Part shown: positions 15,546 to 25,800 of the stretch, in pieces
Layout: each line of letters starts with the position of its first letter
Position numbering within the stretch: position 1 is the stretch's first letter
Source of the DNA: Haloechinothrix halophila YIM 93223
GTDB taxonomy: Bacteria > Actinomycetota > Actinomycetes > Mycobacteriales > Pseudonocardiaceae
Assembly (NCBI RefSeq): GCF_000504245.1
Contig: NZ_KI632509.1
Location: 5,359,502-5,423,501, forward strand
Reading direction: 5' to 3'
Length of the DNA: 64,000 nt
Translations under genes and position numbers: made by a program
The notes under the pieces: generated by a model
Seen by the model: the letters and a program-made list of their open reading frames with translations, nothing else
Told to the model about the DNA's origin: nothing
Databases searched by the model: none

Positions 15546-16393
15546 CGGGCGCGCGGGACGCCGTGCGGCACCTGCTCGGTGCCGAGCCGACGTCGGTCGG
15601 CACTGGCGTAGTGACCCTCGATGACGGCAGGCGCGTGCTGGCCAAGCGCGGTGCGGGCCCCCGCGCGAACGCGGCGGAAGCCGCCGGACTGCGCTGGTTG
15701 GCGACCGGCGACGTCCCTGTCCCCGAGGTCTACGCCTACGACGAGGACTGGCTGTTGATGACGTACGTCCCCGCCGCCCAGCCGACGCAGGAGGCGGCGA
15801 GGGCGTTCGGACACGGCCTCGCGGCACTGCACTTGCGCGGCGCGCCCGCGTTTGGGTCTCCCCCACCGGACGGGCCGCGCGAGGCGTGGATCGGCCTGGC
15901 CCCGATGAACAACACCGAGGAACCCGACTGGCCGACGTTCTACGCCACCCACCGGGTCGAGCCGTACCTGCGGAATGCCACCGACCAGGGGATGCTCGAC
16001 GCGCGGGAGGCGGGCGTCATCAGCCAGGTGTGTGAGCGCATGGCGGACCTGGCGGGACCCGCCGAGCCGCCCGCGCGGCTGCACGGGGACGCCTGGAGCG
16101 GCAACCTGCACTGGGCATCCGACGGCTTGTGGCTGATCGACCCAGCGGCGCACGGCGGCCACAGGGAGACCGACCTCGCCATGATGCGGCTGTTCGGGGC
16201 ACCGCTACTCGATGTGATCCTGGACTCGTATGCCGAAGCGGCGGCGGAGGCGGGCGCGCCGCTCGCCGACGGCTGGCGGGAGCGCACCGGGCTGCACCAA
16301 CTGTTCCCGCTGCTGGTCCACACCGTGCTGTTCGGCGGCGGCTACGCGCGGCAAGCCGTCGCGGCGGCCCGCTCGGCGCTCGCGCTGGCTTAA
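15542..16393 (+). CDS. Fructosamine/ketosamine-3-kinase family protein
   Basis: 283 residues from GTG 15542 (GTGA overlap with the phosphatase). It is an aminoglycoside-phosphotransferase-like kinase: LAKRGAG with the ATP-contacting Lys near residue 35, HGDAWSGN (181-188) as the catalytic loop, and DPAAHGGHRETDLAMM from residue 200 with the metal-binding Asp. The HGDxWSGN plus GGHRExDL pair is specific to the fructosamine-3-kinase family, which phosphorylates protein-bound or free ketosamines so that they decompose (deglycation). Coupling to an LMW-PTP gene is a known actinobacterial arrangement. Confidence 0.9.
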   Translation: MTGARDAVRHLLGAEPTSVGTGVVTLDDGRRVLAKRGAGPRANAAEAAGLRWLATGDVPVPEVYAYDEDWLLMTYVPAAQPTQEAARAFGHGLAALHLRGAPAFGSPPPDGPREAWIGLAPMNNTEEPDWPTFYATHRVEPYLRNATDQGMLDAREAGVISQVCERMADLAGPAEPPARLHGDAWSGNLHWASDGLWLIDPAAHGGHRETDLAMMRLFGAPLLDVILDSYAEAAAEAGAPLADGWRERTGLHQLFPLLVHTVLFGGGYARQAVAAARSALALA

Positions 16394-16439
16394 CGGGCTC
16401 TGCGCGAGTCGTCGCGCGCGAGTGACTTACCGTTGAGGG

Positions 16440-17348
16440 GTGCGGTTGAAGTTCCTGCTGCGGCCGAACTGGCTCACGTTGACGCTGGTGGTGTTCTTGT
16501 TCGCCACCGCGTGCTTCCTGCTGCTCTCGCCATGGCAGTGGGGCCGCCACCACGAACGCGACGCGCAGAACGAGGCCATCGAGCGGTCGCTGTCATCACC
16601 GCCGCGCCCGATTGAGCAGGTGCTGCCGGATGGCACGGCGCCCTCGGCGGACACCGTGTGGTCGCGGGTGGAGGTGACCGGGACCTACCTGCCGGACGAT
16701 GAGGTCGTCGCGCGGTTGCGCAGCGTCAACGGCGAGCCGGCGTTCGAGATCCTGACGCCGCTGCGTACGACGTCCGGCGACGTCGTGCTGATCGACCGTG
16801 GCTACGTCGCGCCGAACGACCAGGTCGGCGTCCCGGAGTACGCCCCGCCACCGGACGGCGAGGTCACGGTGGTCGCGCGGGCCCGGACCGACGAGACCGA
16901 CCCGAAGAGCCGCGACGCGTTCACGCCGAGCGACGCCGAGGCCCCGCACATCTACGCCATCGACTCCTCGGTCGTGGCGGACGAAACCGGGCTGGACCTG
17001 CGACCGGGCTATTTCCAGCTCACCCCTGACCAGCCAGGCGTACTGAACCCGCTGCCGTTGCCCCGTGTCGACGCGGGCCCGTTCCTGTCGTACAGCATGC
17101 AGTGGATCGCGTTCGGGATCATGGCGCTGGCCGGCTGGTTGTACTTCACGGTTCGGGAGTCGAAACCGGGCGGGGCGCTGCACGACAGCGCGCAACGCGC
17201 GGCCAACGAGGGCAGCGACAGCGCTGACGCCCGGCGAACGAAGAAACCCCGTCGCAAGTCGGTCGCCGAGCAGCTCGCCGAGGACGAGGCCGCCGAGCGG
17301 CCGCTGTCCGTGCCGGGGCGAGCGGCCGAGCAGCAGCACGACCGCTGA
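16440..17348 (+). CDS. SURF1-family cytochrome oxidase assembly protein
   Basis: 302 residues from GTG 16440. Two membrane helices flank an outer domain: about residues 11-30 (ending SPWQWGRHHERDAQ, the typical SURF1 W-Q-x-x-R entry) and about 218-238 (YSMQWIAFGIMALAGWLYF, the second SURF1 signature). The outer domain contains VEVTGTYLPDDEV and VLIDRGYV. SURF1 helps insert heme a into cytochrome c oxidase subunit I. The C-terminal ~60 residues are a charged cytoplasmic tail seen in actinobacterial members. It converges with nudC 80 bases further on. Confidence 0.93.
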   Translation: MRLKFLLRPNWLTLTLVVFLFATACFLLLSPWQWGRHHERDAQNEAIERSLSSPPRPIEQVLPDGTAPSADTVWSRVEVTGTYLPDDEVVARLRSVNGEPAFEILTPLRTTSGDVVLIDRGYVAPNDQVGVPEYAPPPDGEVTVVARARTDETDPKSRDAFTPSDAEAPHIYAIDSSVVADETGLDLRPGYFQLTPDQPGVLNPLPLPRVDAGPFLSYSMQWIAFGIMALAGWLYFTVRESKPGGALHDSAQRAANEGSDSADARRTKKPRRKSVAEQLAEDEAAERPLSVPGRAAEQQHDR

Positions 17349-17427
17349 AGCCCGGTCCGGGCCAATCCGCCGCGGCTCAGGCCAGGATGGCGCAACCCGC
17401 GCCCCGGCCAGACCCACGCACCTGATG

Positions 17428-18435
17428 TCAGGTACTCGCCCGCGCCCACGCCTGCAGCATCACCCGCGCGATGGACGAGTTACCCGGCAACCGCAGTACA
17501 CCCGGCTCTGGCTCGCCCCGCTGCTCCCCGCGCGCGAACGCTGCCCTGATCTCATCCCGGGAGTACCACCGGGCCTCCGCGATCTCGCCGTCCGCGGGCC
17601 GCAGCGGCTGGTCGCGGCTTGCCCGCGCGGCGAAACCGAGCATGATCGAGCGCGGGAATGGCCACGGCTGGCTGCCGAGGTAGCGCACGTCGTCGACGTC
17701 GACGCCGACCTCCTCGAAGATCTCCCGCCGCACACACGCTTCAAGCGACTCGCCTGCCTCGACGAATCCGGCGAGCACCGAGCGCGCGCCTTCTGGCCAG
17801 CTCGCACCGCGCGCCAGCAGCACGTGTTCGCCATTGACGCCGACATCGTCGTGCACAAGGCAGATCACGGCCGGGTCGGTACGCGGGTATTCCTCACGCT
17901 GGCAGGATGAGCACCGCGACACCCAGCCGAACTGCACGATGCGGGTCCCGGCCCCGCACTTGGCGCAGAACCGCGCGCGACGATGCCAGTTCCGCAGGGC
18001 CAGTGCTGTGGTGAACAGGCCAGCGGCCGCGTCGTCGATCCGGTCGCCGTGCTCGCGCAGCCCGACCCACATCTCGCCATCAGCGACGACCGCCTCCACG
18101 ATCGCGCCGAACCGGCCGGGCAGCTGGAGCGTCTCACCCTCGGCGACCTCGGCGTCCAGCAACGCCCAATAGTCGCCGTCGTCGGTGCTGCCGAGGAACA
18201 CCATGCCGTCCGGCGGCTCCTCACCGAACGTCGCCGCGTCCCGCACCGCGAGGCTCGGCGACGTCCGCTCCCCGTCATACGGGACGGGGGTGCGGCCCCG
18301 GATGTCCAGCACGACGACCTTCGCCTTCGGCCACCGGGCACGCAGCCGCTCGATGTCGGCGCGCAGTGCCTCCGCACGGTCGACGTCGGAACGCGACAGC
18401 GCTGGCACGTCCGACAGCTGGAACGGCGTGCTCAC
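17428..18435 (-). CDS. nudC: NAD(P)H pyrophosphatase / RNA decapping Nudix hydrolase
   Basis: 335 residues from GTG 18435, overlapping the stop of the upstream peptidase gene as GTGA. It has an N-terminal NudC domain, a zinc ribbon (CAKCG and CSSCQREEYPR) in the middle, and a perfect Nudix box GFVEAGE...RREIFEEVG near residues 225-247, then SQPWPFPRSIMLGF, the SQPWPFPxS motif diagnostic of the NADH pyrophosphatase branch. NudC cleaves NADH and removes NAD caps from RNA. It is the last gene of the peptidase operon, an unusual but plausible functional pairing. Confidence 0.93.
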   Translation of the reverse strand: MSTPFQLSDVPALSRSDVDRAEALRADIERLRARWPKAKVVVLDIRGRTPVPYDGERTSPSLAVRDAATFGEEPPDGMVFLGSTDDGDYWALLDAEVAEGETLQLPGRFGAIVEAVVADGEMWVGLREHGDRIDDAAAGLFTTALALRNWHRRARFCAKCGAGTRIVQFGWVSRCSSCQREEYPRTDPAVICLVHDDVGVNGEHVLLARGASWPEGARSVLAGFVEAGESLEACVRREIFEEVGVDVDDVRYLGSQPWPFPRSIMLGFAARASRDQPLRPADGEIAEARWYSRDEIRAAFARGEQRGEPEPGVLRLPGNSSIARVMLQAWARAST

Positions 18436-19805
18436 GGCGCCACGACACCGCCGAGCACCGACAAGCCCTTGCCAACCACATCGGGATCGCCAACGACGAC
18501 GCCGGTGAACCGGGTTGGCGCGAAGAACTCAAGCGCGGCTTCCGCGATCTGCTCCGCGGTCACGTCCGCCAGTCGGCCGGGGTGGGTGGCGAGCCAGTCG
18601 GCGTCGAGGCCTGCGCTTGCGAGCGCGGCGAGCTGGCTGGCAAGCCCGACCTGCGAGGACGTCGAGATCAGCAGCGAGCCGATCGCGTACTGCCGCACCG
18701 ACTCCAGTTCGGCGTCGGTGGGCGGCATGAGGCCGAGCCGTGCCAGCTCGTAACGGGTCTCCAGCAGCGCGGCAGCGGTGACCTCGCTCGCGGTGTCGGC
18801 TTGGACGACCAGCGTCGCCGAATCGCCCGCGAAGTCGAAGCTGGACTGGGCGCCGTAGGTGTAGCCCTTGTCCTCCCGGATGTTCTCCACCAGCCGAGAG
18901 GAGAAGTACCCGCCGTAGGCGAGGTTGGCCAGTTGCAGCGCGGCGTAACGCGGGTCGGTGCGGCCGATGGCCTGCGCGGACAGCCGCAGCTGCGACTGCA
19001 CCGAGCCGGGCCGGGCGATCAAGTGCAGATCGCCGCCAGTGACGTCGGGCAGCTCGATCAGCGGCGTCGCGGCGGCATCGGCTGACCAGCCCCGTAGCCC
19101 GCGCTCGACGTCATCGATCACGGTGTCCGGGTCGATGTCGCCGACCAGCACCAGCACCGAGCCGCGTGGCAGCACGGCGGCCTGGTGCAGCGCGCGGACG
19201 TCCTCCGGCGTCACCTGGGCGACGTCCTCAGCCTGCGGCACCTCGCGGGTGGTTGGATGGTCGCCGTAGCGCCTGCGCTGCAGCGCCTCCCTCGCGATCA
19301 CGCCCGGCTGGGTGCGGGCCACCGCCAACCGCTCGACGAGGCGTTCCCGCTCACGGGCGACTTCGGTGTCGGCGTAGGCGGCGCCGGTGAGCGCGTCGGC
19401 GAGGACGTCGAGCAGCGTCGGCAGCCCACTGGAGAGCGCGCTACCCGAGATGGCGAGGTGTTCCGGGTCGACGACGGTGCCCAGCTCGCCGCCGATCAGC
19501 GCCAGCTCGGTGTCGATGGCGACGCGGTCGCGGCTCGCGGTGCCGGTCAGCAGCGTCTCCGCGAGCACCTCGGCGCGGGCGCTGTGCATCGGGTCGGTGC
19601 CGCCGAACGGGATGCGCAGCCGCAACTCGACGGTCGGCACTGTCGCCTTGCGCACCGCCAGCACGCGTAGACCGTTGCCGAGTTCAGTGTCCGCGACGCT
19701 GAGGTCGGCGACCTTGCGCTGGTCACCCAGTTCGGGTAACGGCCGGGGGCCCTGCGGTGTCCTGCCGATCTCCTCGGCGCTGCGGTGTGCTGCGTTGACG
19801 GTCAC
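18432..19805 (-). CDS. M16-family peptidase-like protein, probably non-catalytic partner
   Basis: 457 residues from GTG 19805 (GTGA overlap with the catalytic partner upstream). It has the insulinase/processing-peptidase fold: LGNGLRVLAVRKATVPTVEL at the start, and QLANLAYGGYFSSRLVENIRE plus YTYGAQSSF in the C-terminal half, where the M16 R/Y pair normally reads. The zinc motif HxxEH is missing: the equivalent region is HSARAEVLAETLL. It therefore most likely forms the inactive half of a heterodimer with the preceding protein, as in mitochondrial processing peptidase and other bacterial M16B pairs. Confidence 0.88.
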   Translation of the reverse strand: MTVNAAHRSAEEIGRTPQGPRPLPELGDQRKVADLSVADTELGNGLRVLAVRKATVPTVELRLRIPFGGTDPMHSARAEVLAETLLTGTASRDRVAIDTELALIGGELGTVVDPEHLAISGSALSSGLPTLLDVLADALTGAAYADTEVARERERLVERLAVARTQPGVIAREALQRRRYGDHPTTREVPQAEDVAQVTPEDVRALHQAAVLPRGSVLVLVGDIDPDTVIDDVERGLRGWSADAAATPLIELPDVTGGDLHLIARPGSVQSQLRLSAQAIGRTDPRYAALQLANLAYGGYFSSRLVENIREDKGYTYGAQSSFDFAGDSATLVVQADTASEVTAAALLETRYELARLGLMPPTDAELESVRQYAIGSLLISTSSQVGLASQLAALASAGLDADWLATHPGRLADVTAEQIAEAALEFFAPTRFTGVVVGDPDVVGKGLSVLGGVVAP

Positions 19806-21100
19806 TGCGCTCCCTCCGACTGGTCCGGTGTGCTCGGCTCGATGGTCAGCACCGCCCGCGCCCCTTCCCGCAGCGCCTTCGCGGCGGCGGAGACGTCGTC
19901 AGCTGTTACGGCGCCGATGCGTTCCGGCAGCTCGAACAGCAGCTCCGGCGCGCCGTAGAGTAGTTCGAGCGAACCGTAGCCGAGCGTGCGGGAGACCAGC
20001 CGGTCGTGCTCGGCGTACAGGTTCGCGGTCCAGCGCGCGGTGACCTTGGCCAGCTCCTCGGCGTCCGGCGGGGTGGTGACGAGCTTGTCCAGCTCGTCAT
20101 CGAGCGCTTCTAGCACCTGCTGCTCGCTGACCTCGGCGGGGTGGATGGCGGTAACGGCGAAGGTGTCCGGGTCACGCGCCTCGAACGGCCCGAACAGGCC
20201 AGCGCCCGCACTGATGTCGCTGACCAGCGCGTCCGTGTGGACGAGGCGCTGCTGCAGCCGGGAACCGTCGCCGTCCGCGAGCACGCTGGCCAGCACCAGG
20301 TTGGCGAGGTAGCCGTCCAGTTCGTTGATCGGGTCAGGCATCCGGTAGCCGACCGCGAGCGCGGGCAGCGGCGCGTGCGGGTCCTGGTGCGTGTCGTGGC
20401 GGTCCTCGGTGGGCAGTGGCTCGGCGAACGACCGCCTCGGGGGCGCGGGCCGCGCTGGCACGTCGCCGAAATGCTTGTCGATGAGCTGCTTGGTGCGCTC
20501 GATGTCGATATCGCCCGCGACGGTGAGCACCGCGTTGGCGGGCGCGTAGTAGGTGTCGAAGAACTCGGCGCAGTCGTCGACGCTGGCCTGCTCGAGATCG
20601 ACGAAGTCGCCGTAGCCGTTGTGAGCGTTCGGGAACGTGTCGTAGAGGACCGGCGGCAACAGGATCCACGGGAACCCGCCATATGGCCGGTTCAACACGT
20701 TGAGCCGGATTTCCTCTTTGACAACGTCGATCTGGTTCGCGAGGTTTTCCTCGGTGAGCTTCGGCGCCCGCATCCGGTCGGCTTCCAGGAACAGCGCCCG
20801 CTCAAGCGCTGCCGACGGCAGCACCTCGAAGTAGTCGGTGTAGTCCGGGTGGGTCGAACCGTTGAAGGTGCCACCGCTGCCCTGGATGTGCCGGAAGTGC
20901 GCCAGCTTCTCCAGGCTCTCGCTGCCCTGGAACATCAGATGCTCAAACAGGTGCGCGAACCCGGTGCGCCCTTCCGGCTCGGAACGAAAGCCCACGTCGT
21001 AGTGCACGCTCACGCCGACGACGGGAGACGTCGTGTCCGGGGCGAGCACCACGCGCAGACCGTTGTCTGTGACGTAGCGATGGATTTCCGGTGCGGCCAT
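19802..21100 (-). CDS. M16-family zinc peptidase, catalytic subunit
   Basis: 432 residues from ATG 21100; the frame is open further upstream, but that part lacks coding character. The inverted zinc motif HxxEH is intact: H50-L-F-E53-H54 in FAHLFEHLMFQG, with the downstream Glu in VVKEEIRLNV as third ligand. There is no signal peptide, so it acts in the cytoplasm or at the inner face. M16B enzymes degrade peptides enclosed in a clam-shell chamber. It is first in the three-gene operon catalytic M16, non-catalytic M16, nudC, all joined by 4-base overlaps. Confidence 0.92.
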   Translation of the reverse strand: MAAPEIHRYVTDNGLRVVLAPDTTSPVVGVSVHYDVGFRSEPEGRTGFAHLFEHLMFQGSESLEKLAHFRHIQGSGGTFNGSTHPDYTDYFEVLPSAALERALFLEADRMRAPKLTEENLANQIDVVKEEIRLNVLNRPYGGFPWILLPPVLYDTFPNAHNGYGDFVDLEQASVDDCAEFFDTYYAPANAVLTVAGDIDIERTKQLIDKHFGDVPARPAPPRRSFAEPLPTEDRHDTHQDPHAPLPALAVGYRMPDPINELDGYLANLVLASVLADGDGSRLQQRLVHTDALVSDISAGAGLFGPFEARDPDTFAVTAIHPAEVSEQQVLEALDDELDKLVTTPPDAEELAKVTARWTANLYAEHDRLVSRTLGYGSLELLYGAPELLFELPERIGAVTADDVSAAAKALREGARAVLTIEPSTPDQSEGAQ

Positions 21101-21234
21101 GCCAGCCACTGTATCCGTACCCGCATCACTCTCACGGTCCCCACACGTCTCACCGCGGCAGGTGACAACAGGCCCCATCGCGATGATCGCTATGCTGAAG
21201 ACCCAGCCGGTCTGCCCCAGGGACGACGACTTCG

Positions 21235-22236
21235 ATGACACCATCGCCGCACGAGCAGCGGCCGGATTCTCCGGCGCACCCCGAACCCGCCTGCGCCGCC
21301 AAGTCGCCACGGACACATCTCATCGCCATAGTCGTGACGTGCGCGGCGGTCATCACCCTGCTGGCGACCGGAGTCGCGGTGCTCATCGCCGCGCTATCCA
21401 CCGACGACGACACCGACACAACGGCGCAGGAGCAGTCCACCCAGGCGCAACCGAATGGGCAGGGATCGGCAGCGGGTGCGCGGCCGCCATCGGAGACGAC
21501 GCCGAACGTCATGCCGGGCAAGGTGCTCGAGCTCGCCAGCCATCCGCTGTTGCAGTCCAGCGACGTCGGCCTGCCCAACAGGGCCTGCCAGCTACCGCCG
21601 TGGGGCACCACGGAGAAAGCGGCACGCGCCTTCTTCCGTTCCGCGACGACCTGTCTCAACGACGCATGGGCGCCACTACTACGGTCGCACAACCTCCCGT
21701 TCACCCCGCCCCGGCTGTACTTCCCTGCTGGCGAAACGTTCGACAGTGACTGCGGGCGCATCGAGGTCGGCCTCTCGACGGCTGCCTACTACTGCGAGGG
21801 CGAGCTATTCCTGCCGTTCAACGGGCTGCAGATCGACCAGTACGAGGACAGCCCCGGCGTGTACCTCGCACTGATCGCGCATGAGTACGGCCACCACGTG
21901 CAGGAGTTGGCCGGGATCATGGACGCGGCCTGGCGCAAGATCTACCGGGTCGGCGAGGACTCCCCCGCTGGCCAGGAGATGTCGCGCCGCAAGGAGCTGC
22001 AGGCACAGTGCTTCTCCGGCATGTTCCTCGGTTCGCACGTCAACCGGGGCGGCTCTATTACCCGCGAGATGTACGACCAGGCGTGGCACGACCAGGAAAC
22101 CAGGGGCGACGACACCTCGGGCGGCCACAAGCATGGCAGCAACGAGAACTACGCGATGTGGTGGCGGGTCGGCGCGCTGGACAACCGCATCTCCGACTGC
22201 AACACCTTCAAAGCCAGCACCGGCTCGGTGCGCTGA
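21235..22236 (+). CDS. Membrane-anchored neutral zinc metallopeptidase
   Basis: 333 residues. It has a cytoplasmic tail, one membrane helix (about residues 29-54), a Thr/Gln-rich stalk, and then an outer catalytic domain with LIAHEYGHHVQ: His216, Glu217 and His220 form the HExxH zinc site. Two Cys pairs (CQLPPW/CLNDAW and DCGRIE/YYCEGE) probably form disulfides outside the cell. It belongs to the 'putative neutral zinc metallopeptidase' (YpfJ-like) family; substrates are unknown. It is divergent from the M16 operon across 134 bases. Confidence 0.9.
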   Translation: MTPSPHEQRPDSPAHPEPACAAKSPRTHLIAIVVTCAAVITLLATGVAVLIAALSTDDDTDTTAQEQSTQAQPNGQGSAAGARPPSETTPNVMPGKVLELASHPLLQSSDVGLPNRACQLPPWGTTEKAARAFFRSATTCLNDAWAPLLRSHNLPFTPPRLYFPAGETFDSDCGRIEVGLSTAAYYCEGELFLPFNGLQIDQYEDSPGVYLALIAHEYGHHVQELAGIMDAAWRKIYRVGEDSPAGQEMSRRKELQAQCFSGMFLGSHVNRGGSITREMYDQAWHDQETRGDDTSGGHKHGSNENYAMWWRVGALDNRISDCNTFKASTGSVR

Positions 22237-22296
22237 CCGGCTTCCGGCGGCCTTCTTCACCCACGATGTGGTGAGCTGGACCAGCCACCGCAGCGG

Positions 22297-22758
22297 CTAC
22301 ACCGGCAGGAGGCTGCTTCGCCGGGAGTCGCCACGCATCACAAGCAGGGAGTATGTCGCACCGCCAGCACAGGACAGCGCGACCAACAGCAGCCCGACGG
22401 ACTGCCGCAGGTTGCTGTGCCCAATCGACGTGTCGGCGCTGTACACGGTCAGTTCACCGGTCCCCTGCTCCTCGGGGAGCACGACCTGGATCCGCTCACC
22501 CTTGTTGTGGCCGCACGCACGCAGCCGCGCCTTCTGCTTGCCGCTCGCGTCGGTGAAGGTGACGGTCTCGACCGGCGTCGTCGCCGTGCAATCGGCCGGT
22601 TTGACCACCGAAGCGGTCACGATGCGCGCCGGTTCGTCTCTGCCGGAGAACAGGCCCGGTCCAACCCACCAGGCGAACAGCAGCACGATGAATCCGACGA
22701 GGCACGCGACAAGGATCGCGCGCACGCGCGGGGTCAGCTGTGCGAGAAGCCTGGCCAC
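22297..22758 (-). CDS. Conserved two-helix membrane protein of unknown function
   Basis: 153 residues from GTG 22758. One helix at about residues 14-34 (ILVACLVGFIVLLFAWWVG), an extracytoplasmic domain of ~75 residues with two Cys (PADCTATTP and LRACGHNKG), a second helix near 120-140 (VGLLLVALSCAGGATYSLLV), and a short basic tail. The topology fits a membrane protein with a small outer beta domain. I do not recognise a named family. It follows adnB on the same strand by 63 bases and may be co-transcribed. Confidence 0.7.
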   Translation of the reverse strand: MARLLAQLTPRVRAILVACLVGFIVLLFAWWVGPGLFSGRDEPARIVTASVVKPADCTATTPVETVTFTDASGKQKARLRACGHNKGERIQVVLPEEQGTGELTVYSADTSIGHSNLRQSVGLLLVALSCAGGATYSLLVMRGDSRRSSLLPV

Positions 22759-22821
22759 ACCCTGATCGTCGCAGATCCCACCGACGAATACACGTCCTGC
22801 CGCAGCACGTCCGAGGTGGCG

Positions 22822-25800
22822 TCAACCACCAGACGCGGCACGCGGCTGGACCGATCGGAGCAGCTCTCGCAGGCCGTCGGCGTCAAGCAGGTCGGCAGGG
22901 CGCGCGGTGTAGTCATGGCGCACGTAGTGGAAGGCGGCCCGCACCCGCTCGAGCGGGACGTCTCGCAGCGCGGCCCAAGCCACCCGGTACGCGGCAAGCT
23001 GCACGGACACCGATGTCATGGCGTCCTCGCCCGGCACAGCGCCGGTCTTCCAGTCGACGACGGTCCATCCGCCATCCTGGTCAGCGAACACCGCGTCCAT
23101 CCGCCCGCGCAGCGTCATGCCGTCCAGCTCGCACACGAACGGGACCTCGACGTCGTAGGGCGTGCGCTCGGCCCACTCGCTCGCCTCGAACTTGCGCCGC
23201 AGCTCCTCGGCATCCGAGTCGTGCTGGGCGTTGGTGTCGGCCGCGCCGGGCAGGTCGTCGAACTCAAGCAACCGGGCACTGCCGAACCGGCGCTCCAGCC
23301 AGGCGTGGAACGCGGTGCCCCTGCGGGCGACGGTGTTGGGCGGTTGCGGCAACGGCCTGCGCAGTTTCCGCGCGAGCGCGCTCGGATCAGCCGCCAGCTC
23401 GACCAATTGGCTCACCGAGAGCTGCGCGGGCAGGGCGACCTGCTCCGGCTCGGAGCGCGCCCGCGCCCGCTCAGCGAGCAGGACATCGGTGTCCTCGGCC
23501 CACCCGTCGGGGTCCTCATCGGTACCCAGACCCTGCTCGGCGTACAGATCGTCCGCGCCGACCCGCTCGTTCGTAGTGGCACCAGCAGCGGAGACCCCCT
23601 CGGCGAGGGCGGCGCGCACCAGCTCGGCACCCTCGGTTACGGCCTGCCTGCGCTCACCGAGCGGATCGGCGGGCCAGTGCCCCTCGCGGGCGGTGGCGAG
23701 GTACGGGTTGTCACCGTCCGGCTCCGCCGCCCAGTGCACCACCCTGCCCAAACCGGGATCGGACTCAATCAGCTCGGCCAACTCGGTCAGGAATTCAGAC
23801 GGCCCTGCGGGCTTGGCCCCGGTCTCGCGCCACCAGTGCCCCGAAACCAGCAGCGTCTCCTCTGCTCGGGTCAGCGCGACGTAGCAGAGCCTGCGCTCCT
23901 CTGCCGCGTGCCGCTCAGTGAACGCCTCCTTGTGTTCCTTGACGGCATCCAGCATCTCCTTGCGATCCATCCCCGGGCTCACCCGCAGCTCTGGGAGGTC
24001 CTCGGCGTCGCCGCGCAGCACAGCGGGCAGCTCGGTCAACGCCGTCAGCCAGCAACCGCCGCGCCGATCACCGGGGAAGACAGAGCGCACCAGGTGCGGC
24101 ACCGCGACGACCTGCCATTCAAGGCCTTTCGCGGCGTGCACGGTCAGCACCTGCACCCGATCCGCGGCCACCTCGACCTCACCGGGTTCAAGGCCATCCT
24201 CGGCGTGCTCCGCGGTGGCGAGGTAGTCCACGAACGACAGCAACGTCGGGTTCGCCGAGCTCTCCGCGAACTCGGTGACGACATCCGCGAAGGCGTCCAA
24301 CTGCACGCGACCTGTCGGCCCTTGCCGCGCGGTGGCCTCGACGTCAAGCAGCATGGTGCGCTCGATGTCGGCGATCAGCTCAGGCAGCGACTGGTCGATA
24401 CGACGGCGCAACGCGGCCAGTTCCGCTCCGAGTGTCCTGATCCGCCGGTAGCCCTCCGCCGAGTAGTTCGCCGCGTCGCCGGGGTCGTCCAGCGCGTCAA
24501 CCAACCCGGCCAGCTCGGCGCGCTCCGGAACGACGATCGCGGTGAGGTCGTCCTGGCTGCCGCCCTTGTCCTCGGCGGACAGCTCCCGCGCCCGTCGCCA
24601 CAACGCGGCGATGTCAGCGGCGCCGAGGCGCCAGCGTGCGCCAGTCAGCAGCCGCGCGGCAGCCGAGCCGGACATCGGATCGGCCAGCACCCGCAACGTG
24701 GCGACCAGATCAGCGACCTCCGGCTCGGCGAGCAGTCCGCCCAGGCCGACGACCTCCACCGGGACGCCGCGTTCCCGCAGCGCGCTCGCGATGGGCGCCA
24801 TGTCGGCACGACGGCGCACCAGCACCGCCGTCGTCGGCGGGCCGACGTCAGCACTGTCGCTGTCGGTATCCGCATCGGCATCGCCTGGGAACCACCGGGC
24901 GGCGATCTCGTCGGCGACCCACTCTCGTTCCGCGGCGACGTCGCTGTGCAGGGCGCACCGGACGTCGCCAGGTGGCGCGCCGTCGCGGGGGCGCAGCTCA
25001 GCGGCATCGTCCCGCAACGGCTCGGAGACGGCGTTAGCCAGCGTCAGCACCTCAGGCGGGTTGCGGAAGCTAGTGAGCAGGCCATACTCACGGGCTGGCA
25101 CCGACGTGCCGCCCTTGACGCACGGGAAATCGGTGGTGAACCGGGGCAGGTTGGCCGCGCTCGCGCCCCGCCAGCCATAGATCGCTTGTACCGGGTCTCC
25201 CACCGACGTCACCGGCATCGGCGGTCGACCGCCAGTACCGAACAGCGAGCGCAACAGCACCCGTTGCGCGTGCCCGGTGTCCTGGTACTCGTCCAGCAGC
25301 ACCGCGCCGTAGCGTTCCCGTTCGATGTCGATGACCTCGGGGTGCTCAGCACCGAGCCGGGCGGCGAGTGCCATCTGGTCCGCGAAGTCCAGCGCACCTT
25401 CGGCGCGTTTGCGGCGCTGGTACTCGGCGACCAGCGGTAGCAGCCGCACCCGGAACCGCTGCGCGTCGATCACCTTGACCAGATCCTGCTGCAGCTCCTG
25501 CCTGCCGCCCTTGGCGCGCGGAGCGTTCTCGATGAGGCTGGTCAGCTGCTCGGTGTGGGCCTCGAGCCGCTCAGGAGTGAGCAGGTGTTCTCCCAGCTCG
25601 CCCGCCAGCTTCAGCACCGACTCCGTGATGGTCATCGGCACGTAGTCGGTCTCGATGTCTTCGTCCCATGTGGACACAACACGGTGGGCGAGCTGCCAGG
25701 ACGCCGTCTCGGAAAGCAGTCGCGCGCCCGGCTGCACCGGCAACCGCAGCCCGTGCTCGGAGAGCAGTCTGCCCGCGTAGGCGTGGTAGGTCAGCACGGT

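Noticed and set aside
18432..19805. Second active M16 peptidase
   Set aside because: The HxxEH zinc motif is absent, so it is described as non-catalytic.
22417..25440. Open frame of about 1000 codons on the plus strand
   Set aside because: It lies opposite adnB, whose helicase and nuclease motifs are unambiguous; long antisense frames are expected in DNA this rich in GC.
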